A program made the translations under genes and the position numbers. From positions 1,502,754-1,566,753 of the forward strand of contig JACDOX010000067.1 in NCBI GenBank assembly GCA_014549065.1: a stretch of 64,000 nt of DNA. Direction: 5' to 3'. Below are positions 37,040 to 48,130 of this stretch, in pieces. The DNA is from Cardinalis cardinalis (taxonomy: Eukaryota > Chordata > Aves > Passeriformes > Cardinalidae). The notes below the pieces were generated by a model that saw only the letters and a list, made by a program, of their open reading frames with translations, searched no databases and was not told the origin of the DNA. Within the stretch, counting starts at the first letter, position 1. Every line of letters begins with the position of its first letter.

Positions 37040-40000
37040 AATGCACCTCAAATGGGTGCTAGAATCTGAGGTCCAAGAACAAGGAAATCAGGGAATTAAA
37101 AAAAAANTTAGGTTAAGATAATTAAAAAAGAAAAATATCTCTCTGTGCTGGCTGTACTCTCCTTTTTCTTTCTGCTGTGATGCACTTCATTTTTTTTGCC
37201 TTTGCCATAACCATATTATAATATCCTCTTTAACCAGTTCAGAACAGGAAGCACAAAGACTGAGTTCAACAAAATACCAGTGAAAACATCCTAGGGAAGC
37301 AGGCAAGTGGTCAAAGCTTGGCAATGGGGCTTGTGCTATTGTATCTGCACTGACATTCTGCTCACCTCCCCAAACACTTCTGTGAACATATCAAAATAAA
37401 AAGCAAAACTAATTCCCCTTTCACTGCAGTCCTCTCCGAGTCAGAAAGTTGAGTATTTTTCAACACATAATTTTTACAGGATTTTCCAATAGGACTTTAC
37501 CCAATCTATGGCCTAGATGACTCATGGTGTACTTACCACAGGAGACAAGTAGTGATTTCCACCACAGTGGTGAGCTAATTTAATAATGGACACAAATGAT
37601 AACTTACAGTACCAGAACTTCAGAGTATTTGACAATAATCCCTGCACTTCCCAGCAAACACTTTGAGAAAATGGGGATCAATGTCTAATAGTATTGGTTA
37701 TTATTAGTATCCTGACACATCAAGGCTTTTTCATCTTCTTCAGTACAGAAATGAGGTCACTTTGAGCATATATTGGCAGAGAAACTTTACAAGGAGTCTT
37801 GGAGGCTTAGATGTTTGGGGGTTTTAAACCAGAATAACTTCCTATCTTTTAGCTGTTGAGTTTGCAGCTTCCAAAGAACATGCAGTCCTTAGCTCAGGGA
37901 ATGGGGACTACAGAAAAAGGGCTTAACTGATGGCACTGTAATGCACTTTTCATTTTATATTAGTGTCTAGCTACAAATCTATTTTCCAGGTGGACCATGT
38001 GGCCTCTTGTACATCACCTTGAACGTGACAGTACAGTGTGTAAACCATTTGATGAAGGTTACTGTGAATAACAAGGTGAGAGCAAAGAAAAGGATATCAA
38101 TCCAAATTCTCTGAGTGTTGTTCTATAGTTCTACCCCTGATCACATAGCAGAGGCTGGGAGTTTTCAGTAACCCAGTGTATGTGGGAAAGAGGTGTGTGT
38201 GTGTAAGCAAAACAATAGGTGTCACCAGGTGTCACTATTACACGGGGTTTTTTCTTTACATGTGAGCAAATGGCCAGTTTGAGGAAAATGTTTCATATTA
38301 CCAGTTCATGCTTAAGCATTTGGTATAGAACCTTCAGTGTGGGTAGAAAAGGCTCTGCAAATGCAGGAGAACTTGCTGTCTTCTCTGAGCTGATGTCATG
38401 CACATCATTTCTCACTGGGGACAAAGGAAACCATGGGGCTGAGGTTCCTGCTAGGGAGAATTTCCCCAAGTGCTGTTGTAGAATCCTTTCTTCTGGAATT
38501 AACATGAATGCGTACAAATAAACCAAAATGCATTGTAATGTCTCCTGTAAATACTTCACTGCATCTTCTTCACTGACAAATTGCTTGTAGAAGCCTGATC
38601 ATCTGCTGCTATCTAGCAGAAGATAGATGTAACACTAAAGCAAGGTGCACCACTCGTGTGCTTGCTCTACAGTGTTGCTCTATTATACATTGGTGTTTTA
38701 TACTTTATACATATATGTTGGAAACAAGTGTAAATATTTGGAGAAGAAATGGTAGAGCTAATGACCATGATGGCTGGGGACTTTTTGCTATAAAACTGCA
38801 GATATGGACTTACCTGACCAGAGAATGCTGTGCTGTGTTTGAAGCTATGGTGGATCTTTCTCAGAGGATACCTTGTGACTTCCCACAGAGTCTGCAGAAA
38901 TCCTGATGTGTGGGTAGTGCANTGAGTGACTCTCAGACTAGACCCAGACTGTAGCTTCATGGTAAATCCCACTCATACTGCCTAGCAGCTTGCAAAGAAC
39001 CCACTTCTGTCTTGCCCTGGGTGGGACAGACACGGCCCAGAGGAGGGTTGGGATTTCCACTGAAGGAAGAAATGTTGCCCAGCCATTGCATGGGACAGTC
39101 AGCAGCCTAGGCTGGTGTTTGCTACCATGGACACAGCTGGCACAGCTGCCAGTGTTTGATCTGAAGTGAGGNTGTTTACGTTGGAGGAAGCTTTACATTC
39201 AGCCTGCCTGGTGGCCATAGGGTGGTGAGGAACTGTGTCCCTCCACACCCCTAGCACTGAGCTGTGTGGGGAGCTCTGCAGAGAAAGCACTGAGATGCTC
39301 CAGGGTGCAAGTATTGTTNGTTTCAGTTTTAGTAATCCACCTCAGAATGTCATTTTCAGCAAAAANAATTTCTGACAATAAAACTTTCCTGCTCCCAGCA
39401 GCTGCCTTTATCCAAAGCTCACTGGAGGCAATAGGAATCTTTAAGCTGACTGCCTGGACTTTGCATCATTCCTGTTTTGAAGATTTCTTGCTTCCTACCT
39501 AATAGGACTAGTATGTCTTGTGATGTGCTGCATTGCAGCTTGGTCTCTGGAAGAAGCAGGGTTGGAATTGATGAATCATTCTCGTCCTTGAGATATTGCC
39601 ATTTAGGACTGTAACTGTCATAAATAGTATTGCAGGGACTGAACTTAAAAGNCACAATCTGTGGAAGAATCTAATCCCTTCTGAACATGCACAGCTGCCT
39701 CCTTACCACTAACTTCATCTGATTCACTTCAAGGGGGAAGCCTCTTTGAAGGTGTTTTCTTTCCTTTGCTTAAGAAACANTATCCATTCCTCTGCATGCT
39801 CTGACATTGCTTCTTCCTCTGAAAGCTGGTGCCCTTGGACATTTGAACCTCATTAAATTTAGAAAGCCCAGTAACTTGGGTTTGTTCCATAGTGATGTTG
39901 CAAATCTCATATTTGCATGGGATTCTTTTTAAACATTCATTATCTCTTGTGGCTGCCAACACTAAGTATAATATTGCATCCTGCTTTAGTTAGAGAACAT

Positions 40001-40780
40001 AGATTCTGTAAGACATGGAGATTTATGGCAAAGTAAGGAAAAGGAGACAGTGTAGCAAAAAAAAAAAAATAGTACATTTACTAGTGGGAAAGCTGTAGAA
40101 GGTAAAAAACCCAACAAAAATAGTTTGNGACAAAAAACCTGACAGACATGATACGTACTAGTGCAAATTGAGGACAAATTTTAGAGTTGTGGGAAAAGGT
40201 TCACAATCCTTTCACCTGTCTCAGGATAAATATGAAACAGGGGACTTGCTATGGCAGAGTAAAAGACCTTTAATGAGTACCAATTCCTTCTTGTGGTTCA
40301 GCAAGCACTGTCCTGGTCACGACTGCCACAGCCTGCAGGTGCTGACTGCCACATCTCCATCCTAAATACTTGCTCCTGGGCACTCAGAGGAGGGCCAGTT
40401 TTATTAAGCCAGNTTGAGGCCATCAAAAAAGATGATACTCCTGATAGCTCAGGACTATAATAAGGTAGTGCATTACACATTGTGTAATAAATATAGCTGG
40501 AAGCATTACAAAATGGCTGGAGAAATCTCCAGCATTAATATTTGATTCAAGATCTTTTAGTTGTCTGTGGCATATTTTGATTGAGGAGGCTTGTGAGTAT
40601 ATTTATTTATTTTTAGATTTATGTAAATGTGCACAGTCAACATCTCTTGAGGCACCAGCATGGCATCCAGTAATATATGCTGTGTAGTGTAAGCCCATTT
40701 CCATCTGAGTAAAGGAGCCCTGCTGCTCATCCCAAACCCAAACACTGCTGAATTCCCTGAGGGAAAGCAGGTAGCAGCTC
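37040..40780. other. Noncoding DNA apart from one exon-like segment
   Basis: AT-rich DNA with short unrecognised frames, a GT run of about six units near 38193-38204 and an A run near 40057-40069. The exon-like segment at 37990-38075 is listed separately. Confidence 0.55.
37990..38075 (+). other. Exon-like segment with good splice sites, 86 bp
   Basis: Seen: a pyrimidine-rich CTATTTTCCAG acceptor ends at 37989, and AAG followed by GTGAGA makes a strong donor after 38075. One frame is open throughout: two leftover bases, then 28 codons starting GPCGLLYITLNVTVQC and ending exactly at the donor. The other two frames contain stops. The peptide has an NVT glycosylation-type triplet but resembles no family I can name. 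An open run of 28 codons alone is weak evidence; the interest is in both splice sites being near consensus. It may be a cryptic exon or part of a noncoding transcript. Confidence 0.2.
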
Positions 40781-40815
40781 CCAGCACTTGCACTGGGCCA
40801 GCAGCAGAGCCGGCT

Positions 40816-40854
40816 GGGAGGGATGTGCGGGAGGGATGTGCGGGAGGGATGTGT
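40816..40854. repeat. 13-bp minisatellite, three copies
   Basis: Three consecutive copies of GGGAGGGATGTGC, the last with a terminal T. Confidence 0.9.
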
Positions 40855-41342
40855 GTTCCAGGGCCCCGGGCTGTGGTGTGTGGGCTCTGCCAGGTTCAGT
40901 GGCCCACCCTCCCTGCAGCCCCAGCAGGGGCAGCTCGCAGCTCCAGGCTGGGCTTGCTCAGGCAGGAGGGCTCATGCCTGCAGCCCCTGCTGCCTCCCCG
41001 GGCTGCACACATCTGCTGATGGGATTTTTGGGCTGGGGTAGATGCTTGATGTTCCTGTTTAGTTCTAGCTCTAATGTCCTATCTGCCAAGGAATTGGTGC
41101 ATGGTTATTTTCTAAAAACAAAATCTGTCCTGCCAAGCCCAAATAATGCAGTTTTCCGAACAGGTTTTTCTAATGGGACNGTTGTTGTAATGAGGAGTCT
41201 TTTGAAGATCTGTGTGGTTTGTGTGATTCAGAGTATGACGAGTATGGCTGTTATCCCAAAGAGAGCAGCTCTGGGCTGTCCAGGTCTGTGTTGAGGGATG
41301 GTGTCTGGGCACTGTTTGTCACTCACTGGGGAGCCTGGATCC

Positions 41343-41694
41343 CCCCTGCCCTGCACCCTGCCTGCCCCGGATCCCGCCTGCCCCGGATCCCCCCTGCCCT
41401 GCATCCCTCCTGCCCTGCATCCCTCCTGCCCTGCATCCCCCCTGCCCTGCATCCCNNNNNNNNNNNNNNNNNNNNNNNNNNNNNNNNNNNNNNNNNNNNN
41501 NNNNNNNNNNNNNNNNNNNNNNNNNNNNNNNCCTGCCCTGCATCCCTCCTGCCCTGCATCCCTCCTGCCCTGCATCCCGCCTGCCCTGCATCCCTCCTGC
41601 CCTGCATCCCCCCTGCCCTGCATCCCTCCTGCCCTGCATCCCCCCTGCCCTGCATCCCTCCTGCCCTGCATCCCTCCTGCCCTGCACCCTGCCT
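41343..41694. repeat. C-rich 15-bp minisatellite with internal gap
   Basis: Tandem copies of CCTGCCCTGCATCCC with CCTCC/CCCCC variants at the joint. Early units are of the form CCTGCCCCGGATCCC, and both ends show divergent CTGCACCCTG units. Because the unit is a multiple of three bases, all frames stay open and encode low-complexity peptides. The minus strand reads GGGATGCAGGGCAGG, with many GGG tracts spaced by five bases, and so can form G-quadruplexes. The true copy number is hidden by the gap. Confidence 0.95.
41456..41531. other. Assembly gap of 76 unknown bases
   Basis: A run of 76 N sits inside the minisatellite. It is the only multi-base gap in the window, so the array length cannot be trusted. 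Confidence 0.98.
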
Positions 41695-41810
41695 TGCCCA
41701 GAGCAGCCCATGGGGCTCCCTGACCCCCAGGCTTTCCCGAGGAGCCCCAGTCCCACAGCCCCTGGGGCTCCCTGCTGGCCTCTCCCCGCAGGAAGGCTGC
41801 AGCCCTGGCA

Positions 41811-41950
41811 GCCCAAGGATGCCCAGGGCTTGCTATCCAGGTAGGAACACCCAGCACATCCCAGGGGATCACAGTGGCTGCAGCCCAAGGATGCCCAGGG
41901 CTTGCTGTCCAGGAGGGGACACCCAGCACATCCCAGGGGATCACAGTGGC
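41811..41950. repeat. Tandem duplication, period 72 bp
   Basis: GCCCAAGGATGCCCAGGG begins at 41811 and again at 41883, and both copies run through CCAGCACATCCCAGGGGATC to CACAGTGGC. Only a few bases differ (GCTATCC against GCTGTCC, GTAGGAAC against GAGGGGAC). The high identity indicates a more recent event than the 72-bp duplication at 14.5 kb. Confidence 0.92.
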
Positions 41951-42010
41951 CACATCCAGCCTGGTCCTGGGGACTCATTCAGGGCTGGAGCACCACTCAA
42001 GAATGGTTTG

Positions 42011-43310
42011 ATTTAACCACTTTGCTCTTCTCTAAGTCTGAGCAGGTCAGACTGTCTGATGAGAGCTGGGTTTGCAATTTTTGAGCAAGGTACTTTGTGA
42101 AGGTAGAAGTATGGTAGTTATTGAAGTTTAAATTATTGAATGTCATCTAGTATTTTCTTTTTTAAATAGAACAATTTCTGATGAACATTTGTGATTTTTC
42201 TATTGCTTTGAAAGGATAAAGAAACATCTGTCCTTTTGCAAAAGCTTTTGATTCTTTGTTTCCTTAGAAAAGTGGAGTGAAAGATTTAGTTTTTCAAAAA
42301 GAGATTAAAGATGAAAGAAATTAGAACCCCAACTTTTATGTCTTTTCCAACAGCAATATTTCAATGCTCTTAAACTTATTTTACACTTTAAAAATCTCAT
42401 TTAGTTAAACAAAATGCCATTTAAACAGTTTTTTTATGCCTTAGNTTTTCTTTTAAGTAAGGTTAATTAGCAAAAAAAACCTTTCTTATAGGAAAAAAAT
42501 TAAGAAATTAGAAGGTGGNCTAAAACATTTATATATTTTCCAGAATTGTCTTCCCTATTTAGCAGAATGATTTGAGAGATGAGTGCTAAAACTTCATCTG
42601 ACCGTATTTGCCCTCTTAAATTTTACTCTACTGAAACACAATCATTTTCTCGCTTTCATCTTTATTTCATGTAAAGAAANGTAAGGTCAGAGAAGAGGTT
42701 TCTCACTTCATCTCATTCATGCATTGGAAAGAAAAGTAAAGTGGAAACAGTCAACTGAAAATCTGATTTTCCAGAAATACTTCTGTCCCCCAGGGCAGCA
42801 GCACTCCTCCCCTTGAGATGTCCCCACTGCCCACCCCCATGGAGACTCCACCAAAGGAAGGTGTCTCTACCTCTCCCTCCCTCTCTCCTTTCTCCTGGCT
42901 TCTCTACATAAGCAATAAACACAGTTTGGGACCTGTCACTGTTTTCCACTGGTTGGCAACCTCAGCTTTCTGAGGATGGCTTTTGTTAGTTGTTCTGGGG
43001 AGCGATTCAGCCNCAGCCCGTGAGACGACAGCGGTTCCTCGTGGCTGACATGGGCTTTGTGCTCATGTCACAACTTCTTTGGGAAATTGTTAGCTCCCAC
43101 TCTGGTAATTCAATTTNGATGAATACCCTGTAACTTAATTTACTCTGTGGCAAAACACAATTGTATAAACAAATTGGTTCTGTCCACACCCATCGTACCT
43201 TCACAGGGTATCATTTTAATATTAACTGCTTTGAGCTATGAGAGATTTTGTTGTAGAGCCTGGAGCAGGAATATGTCTGTAAGCACAGGGCGGATGGTTT
43301 TACTTTCACA
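42011..43310. other. Noncoding DNA, no gene recognised
   Basis: AT-rich from 42100 to 42700, then more balanced. Only short frames, none recognised. A donor-like GTAAGG at 42681 is preceded by an N. Confidence 0.55.
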
Positions 43311-43316
43311 TTGCAG

Positions 43317-43392
43317 CTTTTACAGAGGCCATTTGCTGAATGTGAGAATAACAGACCAAAATAAAAGGAATTGCCATAATGTATCAAAAAAG
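43317..43392 (+). other. Exon-like segment with strong donor, 76 bp
   Basis: Seen: the acceptor TTTCACATTGCAG ends at 43316, and AAAAAG followed by GTGAGTTG is a near-perfect donor after 43392. One leftover base and then 25 codons (FYRGHLLNVRITDQNKR...) are open, ending on a complete codon. The frame belongs to a longer open stretch of about 159 codons (43147-43626). Its end phase matches the start phase of the segment at 44033, which would leave an intron of 640 bases. I recognise no protein family, so coding status is a guess; a noncoding exon or chance is equally possible. Confidence 0.2.
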
Positions 43393-44032
43393 GTGAGTTG
43401 TGACAGCAGCTGGGAGACCTGGCAGGAACCAGGACACTGCTGCATGGGATCTGCACGCAGTCAAACACAGCAACAGTCTATGTTCCAAGGAGTGCAGAGC
43501 ATAAATACTACGGAAATAAGTTTTAGTTCAGTAATTTTGTTTAAAAAATGTGAAATATTGNCCATCATTAGCATAGGAGATATTGCAAAGTTGTTAAAGA
43601 AAATTAAAAGCTCCTTTCCATGCTAGCAGGAGCTAGCCTGTTGTGCAGCTCAGGCTGTGTCTGCACCATGAAATCAGGGCCTCAGAACACCTTCCAGAGA
43701 GGAAAATAGCTGGCCTAAACCTGGAATCTGAAATATCTNTAGTTGCCTTAAAACCCAGATAATTTCCTTAACTGAGTTTGGTGCAAGCCTACCTGTAGTC
43801 ATTGACTTAGGGGTTGCACTGTTGAGAGGAACACCATTTAAGTTTTTGGATAACAGAATATTGAAGGCAAAATCAATAAGGAATTTGCTGTGTTAGGTTT
43901 GCTTTAAATGATGGAAGCGTTGTATGTAAATATTATCAAAATTGTAATATTTGAGCCTNATAAAAAAGGAAAGGCAACAACAGGGATGTTAACAACAGCA
44001 GGCCAGTCCTATTCTCTTTATTTCCTTCACAG

Positions 44033-44731
44033 CCTCCTGACAATTTGACTTCCATATTCCTGGCAAAAAGGGTGATGGAAGATGTTTTAAAAGAGATTGA
44101 AGAAACTGACACCCTTTGTACTGCAACAAAAATGCAGTGTGAAGCTGTCCAGACTCACTTTTTAAAAAATGCTGATAACCCTATTGATCAGAGTGGGATT
44201 ATGTCAGGGGTCAGATCAGCCCAGTGTTATTTCCAGAACTGCCTTTATCACCACCAGTTCCCATCCCATGTTCTCCAAATGTCCAGTGTGAACCCACAGA
44301 TGTTTCCAGGCACTCTCAAGGCTAACATGTGGCACCAGCTCCTTGCAGGTGNTCCTTTAAGGGCTCAAGATGGTCTAAGGAAGGTATTTAGCATATGCTT
44401 CCCATGTGCCCCCTTCCTGGTACACAGTAAGTCTGCAGGTACTCCCCATAGCCCAGGTGTGGCACTGAGGGCTGGGTGCTGTTTTAAAACCTCACTAGAG
44501 TTAATGCTGGATCATCTGCCCCTTAGATGTGTCCAAATGTGTGGTTCTTCCTTCTCACCAAGTCTCTGTGCACACTGGGCTGCGCCGTGTTCGTCCCCTC
44601 GAGACTCGAGGTGCACAGGGTGCCGGGCACGTGGTGGCAGGAGAGGCTGTGTTCCCAGCACAGCTCCTGCTCAGCAGGCTCCAGGGCAGCCCTCCAGGGA
44701 CTGCAGGAAGCCTCCTTGGCATCCTAAGTAG
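44033..44731 (+). other. Longest non-repetitive open frame, possible exon
   Basis: Seen: a very good acceptor (TCTTTATTTCCTTCACAG) ends at 44032. From the next base a frame stays open for 233 codons, beginning PPDNLTSIFLAKRVMEDVLK and including a plausible helical, acidic stretch EIEETDTLC. Donor matches inside the frame lie at 44347 (CAG then GTG), 44383 (AAG then GTATTT) and 44437 (CAG then GTACTC). The N at 44352 falls in a GNT codon and cannot hide a stop. The first 58 or so residues look more protein-like than the Cys- and Pro-rich remainder, which crosses a GC-rich patch. No family is recognised. It could be the start of a lineage-specific exon, a decayed coding fragment, or a chance frame. 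Confidence 0.22.
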
Positions 44732-44734
44732 GTT

Positions 44735-45340
44735 TCAGCAAGTGGAGAAGACTAATGTAGGTGCAAATAAATATTTGAGAAATTGACTTTTAGAACTCCG
44801 TTGTGATATTGTCTTGGCCCCATCACAAAGGATGTTTGTTGTTTGCTGTCTCTGCCTATGGATCTCCTTTTGGAATCTCTGGAGCTGTTATTNAAGGAGA
44901 AAGCTGGAAACTTGCTGGGCCCAACTGTTTAATGGGTATGGATTTATCTAAGGATGCTTTGCCCAACAGTAAGGAGCTGTAAGAAGAGCATGTCACTAGT
45001 TCTTCCCAATGCAATGAGCTGATGTTGTTTCTGATCACTGTTTGTAGCAAGCTTTGTTTTTTAACAAGGAGCTTTGGTCAATGCTCTCTTGGAAAAATTC
45101 AGATTTTCCTAATACTTCTGTTTATATTTTTGGCTAATGTAGAANATGATCATGCAGACAATAGTGATTTGCTCCAAATTTCTTATTCACAGGTAGCTTC
45201 AAAACTTCTTTTCTGTCTCAATGTAGTTTTGCNGGTCTAAGATAGATTTTTTAGCCAAGACTGCACTGGCCTTCTAGAACTAGAATTGTTCAATGGTGTC
45301 ATGAATGATAAACTCTCACCTTGCCCTCCAAACACTCTGT
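44735..45340. other. Noncoding DNA, no gene recognised
   Basis: AT-rich sequence following the open frame. No AATAAA is positioned so as to end a transcript convincingly, although AAATAAATA occurs near 44767. Nothing else is recognised. Confidence 0.5.
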
Positions 45341-45424
45341 ATGGATCTCTGATTTACCAGCACATGCCTGAATGCTGTCCTGAGCAGCACTGGATGTCCT
45401 CAAATGACTTGCTGGCTTGGGCCT

Positions 45425-45510
45425 TGCTGTAAGAACTTAAGCATGTGCCTAAATATCTGCAGTATTGGGGCTATAATAATTTTTCCATTTTACAAAGATC
45501 AGTACAAACT
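45425..45510. repeat. Possible ancient interspersed repeat fragment
   Basis: CTTAAGCATGTGCCTAAATA, followed by a diverged GCAGTATTGGGGC, resembles the ends of a high-copy nonautonomous repeat I associate with turtles, crocodilians and birds, whose consensus reads roughly CTTAAGCATGTGCTTAA then GGATTGGGGC. The sequence after it (ATTTTTCCATTTTACAAAG) also resembles a reverse MIR box. The match is short and from memory, so the family is not certain. Confidence 0.3.
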
Positions 45511-47640
45511 GGAATCAAACTGCTCCCCTTGATGTAGAGCAGATATCTTTCAACCACCATTTTGGAGTTTATTTTAAATTGGTTTTTTGGTTGTGGGATT
45601 TGCTCAACCCTTCTTTGATCTGCCGTGAAATGTTATTTCCACCAAAGGTGGTCTCCGTATTAAGATGCAAGCAGCTTGAACAGGAGATTAACCATGGTGA
45701 TTAATGATGATAATGGATGAATGCTTTTGTCACTAACAAAACTGCGTGACCGTATATAAGCCTTAAAAACAGAATTTAAAAAATAGCATTATTTAATCTG
45801 TTTCAAGAAGATTGTAAATGCCTTGAGATATTGATCCAGCCTGTGAGACTGCTTATAAGGATACTCTCTGCCTGCTGTAGTGTGCTTAGATACAATCTAA
45901 TAAGAGCTCATTGAATAATAAACAATGGTAGCCACCCAATCCTAAAAATTTAGATTGACGGAATTCCCTCCCCAGTGAAGAGAAAAAAGCTGCCCATAAA
46001 CCCATTACTGTCCACTCACCCATAAGCCAATAGAAGATCTTGGATTATTGGAACTCTTAGCTTTAAGAGAAATTGCTTTCCTAAATTTGACCTCCCACAC
46101 TAAATATAAAATATGGAGCATCTGTAATGAAGGGATTGCAGCCCAAATAGCTATCATCTCTCGGTGGCAAAGGTTAGAAGGTTGATGCACATTGGTTCCA
46201 TAGGGATGGGGATGTTGGTGACCTTTTGGCATGAAAATGGTCACTTGGAGCTGTAATGTGAGAGAAAGGGCTTGGGTATTAGCCACTAAAGACTCTCTGA
46301 TGCTGTGTCCTTGTTAAGCTTTTACAGAAAAAGCCATGGAGGCATTATGGGAAACAGCATCAAATCCCATCTACCAGATCTGAATATGGTACAGAGGAAA
46401 AGTGAAACTGGATATATGCTCCANTTGGGTAAAATTTCTTCACTTCTTAAAAGGACAAATGCCATCTGAGCTTATGTAGAGCATTCAGTTCAAAGAATCA
46501 GCAGGTAAAAACAATGCTCTTTTGGCCACTCCTTGACTCAACTTTCTGTTGGCTCATGATGNGCCAAGTGTGTAACTCCCAAGATGCATTCCCTTTCCTT
46601 GTTTGCTTAGGGAATCAAATATTGCAGAAAGGAAAACAAAAATCCAGTATGTGGTTAAATGAAATTGCTGCTGTCCATAGCCTGTGTTTTAGTGTAATTC
46701 CTGTAAATGATTGTGAGGGGCTATAGAGGGAAACACAGTGAACACAATGTTCCTTTTTGATCAGCAGCTTTTAACAAAGGAAGGATGTTGAACATCTGAA
46801 AGTAGGGAGTGTGGAGTTCACTGCAGGTCACCATTAAGGACAAGAACAAGGTAATGTAAGAGGCTGTGTGATTCCAGGTTGACAGGAGGATTTTAAAAGA
46901 TCAAAAGTGTTTTATATATATGTTTTAGAGGACCAGAAGTGCTTTCAGTCAACAGATGAAAATGCTAATGTTTAGAAATGATGAAAGCAAGATAAATGTG
47001 GTGGTGAATTCCAACTGAGTCATCAAAACAACAAGTATTCTTAGTCTGTGGTTTTTAAAAGATTATTGCAAATTGTCCATCAGTGCAGGTGTGGTAAAAA
47101 TGGCTATTCTGCTGCTATATGAACAGCTCACTGCATTTGTTATTTTGGGATGGCAGAGTTGACAGTGANTTGTGACTTGCAGTATTTCTCCTTTTAGAGC
47201 TAGATGTATTTGAATAAGTCTGTTAATTATTTAAGCTTTACATTGTGCTCTCTTCCTGTCAGCAACAGCAATAGAAATGTTTTTACTGTATAATTAAGGA
47301 GCTGGAGAGAAAAGAAAGAAACATTTAATAGCTGTTTCTGATAGAACCTTCATCAGTTTAGTGTGAAAAAGAAAAATGATGGAGTAATATTGCCACCAGC
47401 AATCCCTCAGTCAGGTGACTTTTTTGCTGGATCAATTCTGGTTGCTAAGCAACAAGCAAAAAGGCACAGTTATGTTTTGGTAAATCTTTTATTTTTGAAT
47501 ATTCTGTGCTGGAGTTTCAGATACTGTATCTCTTACTAATGCTCTTGATTCAAGACTCAGGGTATCTTCTGAGCCATAAAAGCCCATCTTTTCTTATTTA
47601 AAAGGGATGATGTTATTTAGTTTTCAGAAAAACTTTTGTG
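45511..47640. other. Noncoding DNA, no gene recognised
   Basis: AT-rich DNA. A minus-strand frame (46005-46286) ends in a donor-like GTGAGTGG, but no acceptor of matching quality lies upstream on that strand. Otherwise only short frames. Confidence 0.55.
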
Positions 47641-47649
47641 GCTAATACA

Positions 47650-48130
47650 CACTTGAAAATGCAAAACTGAGCCAGTGATTAAGGAATTTGTTAAAGAAAA
47701 CCACAGAAAAATCATTACAACAACTTTGACATTTTTGGTTAATGATATCTACATTAATGAGTTAATTGCCAATGCATCACATTTTATGCCACTATCAAAT
47801 ATTAATGTTATCAATGTTATAATAATAGCATCTATTGATATAATTGAAGCTTGCTTTCCAATAGGTGTCACCATGAATAATACCATTGCAGTATTAAAAT
47901 CAATAATAAGAATATTAGGAGGGCATTATAAAATGTCAATACAATGAAAACCACTTAAATGAATGCTTGATATAAAACAAACTGACTAAATATACTAAGC
48001 TATAATTTAAAAGAATAAATTCACAGCCCTGTGTATAACTGTTTGGACATTGCAACTCTGCCATTCTTAAAAGAAGCAGACTGAAACTAATAATGAAAAA
48101 AAGTTATGAAGAGAAGAAATCATCATGCAT
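47650..48130. other. Strongly AT-rich block
   Basis: GC falls to about 25-30 percent, with many TAAT, ATTA and ATAAT words and a 90-codon plus-strand frame rich in I, N and T that reflects composition. It has the look of a matrix-attachment-like or homeodomain-site-rich region, but no specific element can be named. Confidence 0.45.

Larger units (their letters stand above)
40780..42010. other. GC-rich block with stacked tandem repeats
   Basis: This is the longest GC-rich block in the window. It contains a 13-bp triple repeat, a C-rich 15-bp minisatellite with an assembly gap, and a 72-bp duplication. Long frames occur on both strands here (up to 265 codons), but they consist largely of repeat translation and unknown residues and should not be read as genes. 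CpG is not especially enriched. Confidence 0.7.

Noticed and set aside
40788..41294. 168-codon plus-strand frame
   Set aside because: Lies in GC-rich DNA with a 13-bp repeat; shorter frames in all three phases overlap it, as expected when stops are scarce.
41219..42016. 265-codon plus-strand frame and 241- and 219-codon minus-strand frames
   Set aside because: They are translations of the 15-bp minisatellite and the N gap; the unit length is a multiple of three, so every frame stays open.
46005..46286. Minus-strand frame ending at a donor-like GTGAGTGG
   Set aside because: No acceptor of matching quality upstream on that strand and no family resemblance.
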